Positions 1 through 5,906 of a DNA stretch of 7,635 nucleotides are shown here, in pieces. The notes beneath the pieces are model-generated. The model did not search any database. It was not told the origin of the DNA and worked only from the letters and a program-made list of their open reading frames with translations. A program made the translations under genes and the position numbers. Source of the stretch: Candidatus Fermentibacteraceae bacterium (GTDB taxonomy: Bacteria > Fermentibacterota > Fermentibacteria > Fermentibacterales > JCC-6); contig JAUVJW010000084.1 in NCBI GenBank assembly GCA_030596465.1, positions 1-7,635 on the forward strand. The letters run 5' to 3'. The number at the start of each line of letters is the position of its first letter. The first letter of the stretch is position 1.

Positions 1-2200
1 AATACTGATACTGTTCAGTTGCGGAGGAATACCTGCCCTCGGCCACGGAGTATGTATAGCTGATGCTGCCCGACCAGAAATATCCCGGCAGGCGGAGAAC
101 TGTGAGTTCTGCTCCCTGGACAGTTGCATAGCTGTTGTCATTTTCATACATGAAGAAGTGGTCGAGACCTTCTGTAGAACCGGGGGAAGTTTGCACCAGC
201 CCATTTATTAATTTTGAGAAAGCGGAAAAAGAGAGGGTGGACAGATCTTCTATTCGATGCCTGACTCCCACTTCGTATGAGATGGTTCTTATTGCATCAA
301 GGTCTGGATTACCCACAATGGAGTAGTTGCCGGAAAGGTTGTAACTGGAACCGGAGAACATCTGATTAAGGTTGGGCATTTGAAAGTAGCGCCCATAGGT
401 TGCGAAGAATACATCTCTTTCGGAAATGGGATGCGTTATGCCAAATCTGGGACTTAACTGGAATTTTACAGGGATCTCGGACGATCCACTTTCCCCTGGA
501 ACGATCATTCTGGTATTGGGATTGAAGATATCTGCTCTCAGACCTCCGTTCAGAACCATTGCTCCTGAGAAGTTCATTGATGTCTGTACATATGCAGCCC
601 CGGAGCTTGGATATGCCTTCCATATGCTTACCCAGGTTTGTTCCGGGCCTTTGGAATCTACGCTGAAATCATAAATGTCGAAATAACTGCCTTCTATCCC
701 GGCATTGATCTTCAGTATTGTGTTCAGCTGGCTGGTAATTCCCACCTTGCCTGTTACAACACTGCTTCTTGAATCAAGCCAGATTGATGCATGTGTTCCA
801 GCATGATAGAAGCCCAGGGAATCCGCTACACTTTCCGGAAAGAATTCGCCGAACCACGCAGCAGGAGCAAGACCTTCACCAACATATCCGCCACCTTCAT
901 CCCTGATCCTGCGCCACTGGCAGAACTCACTTCTGTCGAAAGAAACCCCCAGCAGCGATTTTTCGCCGATCAGCCTCGAGATCCTTGAGGTTATTCCCCA
1001 TGTTTCATCAAACCTTATGGGCAGCGCATAATCGAAGTCACCACCAAGATATGGTATGTCTTCTATGTATGCCGGCTGGTCGTAGTTGGACCAGGCCCAC
1101 TCGTCCCATCCGCTTTGTCTGTAAGAGTACCTTCCCAGGCAACTGATTGTTGTTAGCGGATCCGGGCGGTAAGTGAGGTTAAGACAGCCTGAAAGATTAT
1201 TCTGCCAGTTGTTCTCCCAGTTACCCCTGCTGTCCTTAAGATTGAAACCGCCGCGTCCCCAGTCAAATGCGGTGAAGACCCTCATTTCTCCGGGAATATT
1301 AATTCCAAGAGCTGGAAGAAGGCAGGAAGTCAGTGGCTCCGGCCCTCCGAGTGAAAGCTCACCTGTTGTACAGTTGCTTCGATAATTATCGTTCTCAGAA
1401 GGTGCCGAATAGTTTCGCTCTTCAATCTCATAACCGAATGCGGTCAGAGCCCCTGCTCCAAACTTTATGTCTCCGTCATACGAGGAGCCACCTTCTCTTA
1501 CAACCATCTTTACTATTCCAGACAAGGCGTTGCCATACTCTGCTCCGAACCCGCCTGTTACAGTGGTGGCTTCTGCAATTGCTGAAAGGGGCACATTGGC
1601 AGTATAGGCATTTGTTACAGGTGAGCGTACAGAAGCGCCTTCCAGGAGAAAAGCAACCTCACCTGAACGCCCGCCTCTTATGTGTATTTCTCCGCCAACG
1701 GTACTTACCCCGGCCTGTCTCTGAAGAACATCAATGATGCTGGACACAGGCATTGTTTCAATCTCGCTGCGATCAACAACATGGATGGTGGAGGGAACGC
1801 TTTCAAGAACCAGATTCCGCTGACCGGTCACCGTAATTACCGTTTCACCTGCAGCAGCCTCCTGCATAACAAGATTGATCCTTGTGGTCTGATCGGAAAC
1901 AACGGTGATGCCCTCTATTGTTACCGCTCCCATACCAACCATACTGGCAGTTATGGAGTAATCCCCCGGAGCAAGCCTGGGAATGTAGTATTCACCGTTG
2001 CTGTTGGTCATCGCCCCGAACTGTGTGCCGGCAACCATAACAGTGGCACCAACTATGTGGTCACCGTCAGAGTTGCTTACTATACCGGTAATGGCTCCGG
2101 TACTTGATGCGAAGGCGAATGAAGAGAGCAGGAAGAGCAGGAGAATCCTGAAGCAGAGAATGCACTTAAGATTGGAATCGTCCAGATTGTATGAAAGCAT
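1..2200 (-). CDS. TonB-dependent outer-membrane receptor with N-terminal carboxypeptidase-regulatory-like domain (C-terminus beyond window)
   Basis: Reading the minus strand from the ATG at 2200 gives 733 uninterrupted codons that leave the left edge with no stop. Residues 1-31 form a signal peptide: a hydrophobic run LLLFLLSSFAFA ends before SST. Residues 35-113 resemble the carboxypeptidase-regulatory-like beta-sandwich often fused to these receptors (GAITGIVSNSDGDHIVGATV, then TNSNGEYYIPRLAPGDYSI). A TonB-box-like stretch, GETVITVTGQRN, lies at 118-129. The plug spans about 133-237, with IHIRGGRSGEVAFLLEG and a closing GFGAEYGNALSGIVKMVV. From about 240 the protein is rich in alternating beta-strand sequence and aromatics, including RYFQMPNLNQMF (604-615) and GNPDLDA (630-636), both typical of TonB barrels. 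The family moves ligands across the outer membrane using TonB energy. The ligand here cannot be told; the carboxypeptidase-like extension is common in polymer or peptide uptake and metal receptors. The gene diverges from the secreted-protein operon. An ATG at 2209 is the alternative start. Confidence 0.93.
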   Translation of the reverse strand, partial: MLSYNLDDSNLKCILCFRILLLFLLSSFAFASSTGAITGIVSNSDGDHIVGATVMVAGTQFGAMTNSNGEYYIPRLAPGDYSITASMVGMGAVTIEGITVVSDQTTRINLVMQEAAAGETVITVTGQRNLVLESVPSTIHVVDRSEIETMPVSSIIDVLQRQAGVSTVGGEIHIRGGRSGEVAFLLEGASVRSPVTNAYTANVPLSAIAEATTVTGGFGAEYGNALSGIVKMVVREGGSSYDGDIKFGAGALTAFGYEIEERNYSAPSENDNYRSNCTTGELSLGGPEPLTSCLLPALGINIPGEMRVFTAFDWGRGGFNLKDSRGNWENNWQNNLSGCLNLTYRPDPLTTISCLGRYSYRQSGWDEWAWSNYDQPAYIEDIPYLGGDFDYALPIRFDETWGITSRISRLIGEKSLLGVSFDRSEFCQWRRIRDEGGGYVGEGLAPAAWFGEFFPESVADSLGFYHAGTHASIWLDSRSSVVTGKVGITSQLNTILKINAGIEGSYFDIYDFSVDSKGPEQTWVSIWKAYPSSGAAYVQTSMNFSGAMVLNGGLRADIFNPNTRMIVPGESGSSEIPVKFQLSPRFGITHPISERDVFFATYGRYFQMPNLNQMFSGSSYNLSGNYSIVGNPDLDAIRTISYEVGVRHRIEDLSTLSFSAFSKLINGLVQTSPGSTEGLDHFFMYENDNSYATVQGAELTVLRLPGYFWSGSISYTYSVAEGRYSSATEQYQY

Positions 2201-2211
2201 TTCCCGCATCA

Positions 2212-2219
2212 CTCCTTCC
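2212..2219 (-). promoter_or_regulatory. Shine-Dalgarno site of the receptor gene
   Basis: The minus strand reads GGAAGGAG here. It lies only 2 bases before the ATG at 2209, which is too close, and 11 bases before the in-frame ATG at 2200. A similar GGAAGGA site sits 10 bases before the plus-strand gene at 2373, so the 2200 start is preferred. Confidence 0.65.
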
Positions 2220-2252
2220 GGAACTTGATCAGAATTGCAGATTTCAAACGAG

Positions 2253-2281
2253 AATATTGTTATGTGAACATACAAAAGCAA
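2253..2281 (-). promoter_or_regulatory. Possible receptor promoter (-35/-10 pair)
   Basis: On the minus strand TTGCTT (2281-2276) is followed after 17 bases by AATATT (2258-2253). Each box matches the sigma-70 consensus at four of six positions. The 12-base inverted repeat at 2261-2272 sits in the spacer, which would suit a repressor or activator site. This is a weak call from consensus matching alone. Confidence 0.25.
2261..2272. repeat. Short inverted repeat TATGT-GA-ACATA
   Basis: The arms TATGT and ACATA are exact reverse complements around a 2-base centre. The size and place, upstream of the receptor gene, fit a small operator, but a 5-base arm can arise by chance. Confidence 0.3.
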
Positions 2282-2305
2282 GTGAAAGAAGCACCAGAGT
2301 GATAG

Positions 2306-2346
2306 GTTGACTGCGCAGTACAGTTGACAATATTGTTCCTGTTGAG
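2306..2346 (+). repeat. Three spaced GTTGA words with two embedded 10-base palindromes
   Basis: GTTGAC starts at 2306, GTTGAC at 2323 and GTTGAG at 2341, giving spacings of 17 and 18 bases. The first two run into perfect 10-base palindromes: ACTGCGCAGT at 2310-2319 and ACAATATTGT at 2327-2336. The second palindrome has a near copy, AGAATATTGT, at 2251-2260 on the receptor side. The block sits just upstream of the plus-strand Shine-Dalgarno site and may hold binding sites for a regulator, the plus-strand promoter, or both. TTGACT (2307-2312), 18 bases, then TATTGT (2331-2336) is one possible promoter reading. Confidence 0.35.
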
Positions 2347-2355
2347 CCTCACGCA

Positions 2356-2362
2356 GGAAGGA
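2356..2362 (+). promoter_or_regulatory. Shine-Dalgarno site of the pseudopeptidase-like gene
   Basis: GGAAGGA lies 10 bases before the ATG at 2373. It supports that ATG, which also gives a clean signal peptide. An out-of-frame ATG at 2362 overlaps the site itself and can be set aside. Confidence 0.6.
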
Positions 2363-2372
2363 TGGATTTACC

Positions 2373-4844
2373 ATGGACTCTGTGAAGCATTTTCACATAA
2401 GCTGGCTGATTACAGTCTTTACATTTATTCTCTGCTTCGGATCTGCTTCCGCCATGGATGTGGGTGAAACTGTGAATCTTCTTGTTCCTGATATTTCTTA
2501 CTTCCCTGATGAGTCGCAAACCCGCCAGTTTACATGCAGGGCCGTTACTGAGCATGCTTACTTTCTTGTACAGGATACCACTTTCTTTGATCTTCCCAAC
2601 CCTGAGGACGAGTTTCAGATCATATGGGACAGCCTGATGACACAGGCGGAGATTGACAGTATTGCTGCGCAGTTTGAAGGCGCGGGCGTGAATGTATTTA
2701 GCACGATAACCTCACTTTTCGGGCCCATACCGCAAACGGTAAATGATGATGACAAGTTATGGATTGTGCTGGCAGATGTACCGGATTATTATCCGGTTCC
2801 AAACTCGGGCATCGTTCGGCTGGGAAACTGGATATACACATGGCCTGAAGATTTTGATGGTGATGGTAATACCGGTAACAACCATGACAGCTTTTACATA
2901 AATCTGGGCGCCTATAAGAATATGCCGGGAGCTACCTGGGAATCTATTCGTGGTTCAATTCATACATGGTCTGTTGCAACCGGACTGGGACAACTCCTCC
3001 GGATCGCACACAATCGGATGGAGGATAAGTGGATAGTCAGGGGGCTGGGGGTGGTTGCTCAGTTTTCCTGTTATGGGTTGACTTCTGCATATAACGGCAA
3101 CATCGGAATTGAATCTTTTCTTGATGCCTTCGCTATGGGTGGAGGAATTGAGCTTACATCCTGGTGCTCCGGCCAGGCCGGTCAAGACTTTGGAGCAAAT
3201 CAGGGTGGAGAATTTCTCTGGTTCAAGTATCTGGAGCAAAGAGCCGGATCCACTGTGGTCTCCAGGATAGCGCAGTCTGCCGGGACCGGTATGTTGAATA
3301 TAGCCTCAGCCATTGATCCTTCCATTCCTGACAGTGTATCGGTGGAAACCAATGTCTATCCCCTGTATGAAGACTGGTTGATCACAAACATTGTGGCTCA
3401 TGCGGCAGGTACCTTTGCCGGAGGAATCTACACATATGATTTTCTTGACGAGATCGGGTTTACTTTTACAATGATAGATGATCCGGCTTCATTTCTTGGA
3501 GAATTTGATACCTATCCAATTCCGACCTGGATAGCACCTCACACCTACGGGATAAGTGCTCAGACCTTTGCTGCTCAGTATGCCAGTTTTGAGGGTGATT
3601 ATGCTTCAGGTGGTAACACAAAAGTTTATTTTAATGGAATGTACAACCAGAACAACGGTTCCGGATCGAACATAAACGGTCGCTGGATCGTTCATCGGAT
3701 TGTATTTGCGGACGATTCAACCCTGCAGTCTGTTGATTCTCTGGAATTCAACGACCTGTTCAACGGAACATTTGAGCTTGATGGTTACAGAACCTGCCTG
3801 GTTCTCACCAACAACAATCCGGGAGGTACCGCTAAGATACGGTACACTCTCAGCCAGGACACGGCATCGAAGAGTCTTTTCCTTTCAGCACACCAGAACG
3901 AAATGAACCAGCATTTCCTGCAGGTTTATACTTCGTTGTTTCGTGATGATACTCAAGTTCCATACGGGTACGACTGGGTTGGTCCGAAGCTGGAGTTGTC
4001 CAGTCTTACAGCAGATGGCTCACCGGACAGTACGGCAATTCTTGAGATGGATCCATTGACCGGCACCTTATGGACTGGTCGGGCGTATGCCTGGTATGCC
4101 GGGAATTTCCAGCTTGTGTGCAGCGGATATGACAGTCTCGGGTTGGTTTGCGGTGATTCACTTCAGTTTGCAGTTGGCTATGGTGGAGCAGATAAACTTG
4201 TTCTTGACATTCAGACCGCTGAACTGGAAATTGCCGGAGGCACTCTTTCTTCTCAAACACAGGCAAGTTTGATTGAAGCTGATCCACTAAGTATTTCTGT
4301 TGGCAGTGATATTCCCCTGAATGTTACAGGAGCAATTCTTACAGGCATCATTGAAGGACCTGTTTCGGTATATCCCGGTGTGGGGGTGCTTTCTTTTCCC
4401 GCCGAATCGTGTGAGGGAACGATCTTCCGGTTTGACGGAGAGCAGTGGCAGGAACTGGACAGCTATTTCCTTGAAGGAAGGATGTATGCATCTGTAACCG
4501 ACGAAGGAATTTATGTTCTGGGGCAGAGTCCCGGATTGTTTTCACCTGGTATTCTCTCTGTTCCTGTTTTGCAGGGCAGCTTCCCCAATCCCTTTTCATC
4601 TATGGTCTCTTTCCGATTCTCTCTGCCTGAAACTTCTGATGTAACTCTTAAAGTATATGACATGACGGGCAGACTTGTAACTGCTCTTGTAAATATGGAG
4701 GTGCCTGGAGGTGTGCATACGGTTTCCTGGAACGGCAGAGACAACTGCGGTTCCAGTATTTCGCCCGGAGTTTATTTCGCCAGGCTGGAGGCACCGGGGT
4801 ACTCGGAAACTCTGAAGCTGGTACGAGTGGGAGGAGGAATGTGA
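2373..4844 (+). CDS. Secreted multidomain protein: catalytically dead metallopeptidase-like domain, beta-sandwich domains, C-terminal FlgD/T9SS-type sorting domain
   Basis: The protein has 823 residues. Residues 1-27 are a signal peptide ending SASA before MDV. Residues about 80-345 resemble secreted zinc peptidases of the M30 (hyicolysin)-like kind: QAEIDSIAAQFE helix (91-102), a DDDKLWIVLADV strand (125-136), a calcium-type loop DFDGDGN (160-166), then LTSW (261-264) and the helix GGEFLWFKYLEQRAG (278-292). The place where active relatives carry HExxH followed by W-x-x-E-G instead reads ATGLGQLLRIAH (202-213) and WIVRG (220-224), and no HExxH occurs anywhere in the protein. About 395-600 looks like two beta-sandwich domains. 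About 608-717 looks like a ZU5-like or related domain (YRFDGEQW-style FRFDGEQWQEL at 686-695). Residues 733-820 match FlgD-Ig/type IX sorting domains (GSFPNPFSSMVSFRFSLPE, LKVYDMTGRLV, SPGVYFARL). It is probably displayed on or released from the cell surface as a binding protein. It leads a three-gene operon. Confidence 0.88.
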   Translation: MDSVKHFHISWLITVFTFILCFGSASAMDVGETVNLLVPDISYFPDESQTRQFTCRAVTEHAYFLVQDTTFFDLPNPEDEFQIIWDSLMTQAEIDSIAAQFEGAGVNVFSTITSLFGPIPQTVNDDDKLWIVLADVPDYYPVPNSGIVRLGNWIYTWPEDFDGDGNTGNNHDSFYINLGAYKNMPGATWESIRGSIHTWSVATGLGQLLRIAHNRMEDKWIVRGLGVVAQFSCYGLTSAYNGNIGIESFLDAFAMGGGIELTSWCSGQAGQDFGANQGGEFLWFKYLEQRAGSTVVSRIAQSAGTGMLNIASAIDPSIPDSVSVETNVYPLYEDWLITNIVAHAAGTFAGGIYTYDFLDEIGFTFTMIDDPASFLGEFDTYPIPTWIAPHTYGISAQTFAAQYASFEGDYASGGNTKVYFNGMYNQNNGSGSNINGRWIVHRIVFADDSTLQSVDSLEFNDLFNGTFELDGYRTCLVLTNNNPGGTAKIRYTLSQDTASKSLFLSAHQNEMNQHFLQVYTSLFRDDTQVPYGYDWVGPKLELSSLTADGSPDSTAILEMDPLTGTLWTGRAYAWYAGNFQLVCSGYDSLGLVCGDSLQFAVGYGGADKLVLDIQTAELEIAGGTLSSQTQASLIEADPLSISVGSDIPLNVTGAILTGIIEGPVSVYPGVGVLSFPAESCEGTIFRFDGEQWQELDSYFLEGRMYASVTDEGIYVLGQSPGLFSPGILSVPVLQGSFPNPFSSMVSFRFSLPETSDVTLKVYDMTGRLVTALVNMEVPGGVHTVSWNGRDNCGSSISPGVYFARLEAPGYSETLKLVRVGGGM
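4602..4841 (+). other. C-terminal FlgD-Ig / type IX-like sorting domain of the first operon protein
   Basis: Residues 744-823 carry the usual order of these domains: paired strands VSFRFSLPE, LKVYDMTGRLV, the W-N-G-R-D turn at 786-790, SPGVYFARL and a last strand ETLKLVRV. The domain is introduced by GSFPNPF at 735-741. In Bacteroidota this type of domain directs passage through the type IX system; in other FCB lines the same fold is common but the export route is less certain. The tail ends with an extra GGGM after the last strand. Confidence 0.75.
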
Positions 4845-4846
4845 TG
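4831..4846 (+). promoter_or_regulatory. Shine-Dalgarno and one-base stop/start overlap
   Basis: GAGGAGGAA (4831-4839) lies inside the last codons of the upstream gene. The upstream TGA (4842-4844) and the ATG (4844-4846) share the A, giving TGATG. GGAGG ends 6 bases before this ATG, so it is preferred over the GTG at 4841. The overlap suggests translational coupling of the two genes. Confidence 0.75.
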
Positions 4847-5902
4847 AAAAATACAATTCTTTTATTTTCTCTGATTTCCCTTTTTCTATTCAGCGCCACA
4901 TGTATGCGGAATCCATCGGATCTTCCGGAACCGGAAGGCTATGACGGTTTTCTTGAGCTGGGCTGGCAGGCTGTTCAGGGAGGTGAACACCTGGACGCAT
5001 ATGAATATTTCCAGCAGGCAATAGCCGTAGATCTAGCCCGGGCGGAGGGGTTTCTGGGAGCCGGAGTTGCCTGTCTTTTTCTTGAGGATTACTGGAGTCA
5101 GGGAGATGCTTTCTTTCAATCAGCCATTCAGAAGGATTGCGGAGGTTCCATAGTAGTACAGTATCAGGATGAAGTGCAGATCCAGGATACAATGTGGACT
5201 GTTTTCCAGTGTATCGACCCTGATCTGCCGCAGGATTCTCTGGATGCCTGGCTTCCGTTGACCGCGGATTCCGGTGAGGTCTGGGTGGGAGAACGAATTT
5301 ACGGCTATCTGTTCGCAAACCAGTTAAGTACTGACCTTCAGTTCAAATTTTCCCCGTCCAACAGTAATGCTGTTGCCTGTGTGGATCTGTTCAATGTACA
5401 GAGTGGTGCGTTCTACTGCGGAGACAGCACAGCTTCAGGTTCGGTCTACCTTACAGTTCCCCTCCGTATCCTTAATGTTGGAAAAGGAACTGACTACCAT
5501 ACATGGGTAATGGTTGGTCAGAATATTATTTACGACTATGCTTTATTCAGTACATCCGGCTTGGAAGGACAGATTACCCTTGATGCCCTTGCCGCAAGGG
5601 TCATGCTTCAGGAGATCAGAGGAGATACAGGTGATCTTCTTCAGTCTGTGGCATCTACAGCCGGGCTGTTACAGATTGCTCCCAATTATAAATTCGGAAC
5701 CGGCAACCCTGTACGGGAAGGTGTTTTTGATACGGACATGGTAGATGTCTCGGCTTCGGCTGCTTCTTATGCCTTTGTTAACAGAAATTACACAAATTCC
5801 TGGTTTATCTGCAAGCAGGTTGATTACGGGTTGAATCTTGACCCTCAGTCTGAGAACTTTCTGCTGGACCTTCTTGAGCTTTTTGCTCAGATGGGAAGGT
5901 AA
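4844..5902 (+). CDS. Probable TPR-containing lipoprotein of unknown function
   Basis: The product has 352 residues. The N-terminus has one lysine, a hydrophobic stretch (ILLFSLISLFLFSA, 5-18) and Cys20, as in a lipoprotein signal. The residues before Cys are S-A-T, whereas the usual lipobox has Leu at -3 and Ala or Gly at -1, so lipid attachment is likely but not certain. Two 34-residue TPR repeats fit at about 33-66 (LELGWQAVQGGEHLDAYEYF, then AIAVD) and 67-100 (FLGAGVACLF, then DAFFQSAIQKD). The rest, about 101-352, is not recognised: it has beta-rich sequence and several cysteines (99, 123, 179, 192, 323), and ends with a leucine-rich helix (FLLDLLELFAQM). TPR lipoproteins in FCB bacteria often act as periplasmic or surface scaffolds. 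Its place between two secreted proteins suggests it anchors or assembles them, which is inference. Confidence 0.88.
   Translation: MKNTILLFSLISLFLFSATCMRNPSDLPEPEGYDGFLELGWQAVQGGEHLDAYEYFQQAIAVDLARAEGFLGAGVACLFLEDYWSQGDAFFQSAIQKDCGGSIVVQYQDEVQIQDTMWTVFQCIDPDLPQDSLDAWLPLTADSGEVWVGERIYGYLFANQLSTDLQFKFSPSNSNAVACVDLFNVQSGAFYCGDSTASGSVYLTVPLRILNVGKGTDYHTWVMVGQNIIYDYALFSTSGLEGQITLDALAARVMLQEIRGDTGDLLQSVASTAGLLQIAPNYKFGTGNPVREGVFDTDMVDVSASAASYAFVNRNYTNSWFICKQVDYGLNLDPQSENFLLDLLELFAQMGR
5894..5899 (+). promoter_or_regulatory. Shine-Dalgarno site of the third operon gene
   Basis: GGAAGG lies in the last codons of the TPR lipoprotein gene, 7 bases before the ATG at 5907. It supports that start, and only 4 bases separate the upstream stop codon from it. 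Confidence 0.65.
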
Positions 5903-5906
5903 AGAT

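Larger units (their letters stand above)
2201..2372. promoter_or_regulatory. Divergent intergenic control region
   Basis: This 172-base gap separates the start codons of the receptor (minus) and the secreted-protein operon (plus), so it must carry promoters for both unless the plus arm is read from elsewhere. It contains three short palindromes, a repeated AATATTGTT word, three spaced GTTGA words and both Shine-Dalgarno sites. No open frame of note is present. The housekeeping promoter consensus of this lineage is unknown, so exact promoter positions are uncertain. Confidence 0.6.

Noticed and set aside
1333..2228. Plus-strand open frames opposite the receptor (1333-1737, 1682-2107, 1998-2228)
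   Set aside because: Low-complexity or unstructured products without ribosome sites, lying antisense to a clear TonB receptor frame that is continuous over the whole stretch.
2324..2329. Perfect TTGACA as the -35 box of the plus operon
   Set aside because: At 16-18 bases downstream there is no TATAAT-like box (the sequence is GC-containing around 2347-2352), so it cannot be called alone; the GTTGAC repeat offers another reading.
4841..4843. GTG as start of the lipoprotein gene
   Set aside because: The ATG at 4844 directly follows, has better spacing to GGAGG and forms a common TGATG stop/start overlap.
4890..5318. Minus-strand open frame of 142 codons opposite the TPR lipoprotein
   Set aside because: Arg/Pro/His-rich translation typical of an antisense shadow; the plus-strand frame has signal peptide, TPR repeats and ribosome site.
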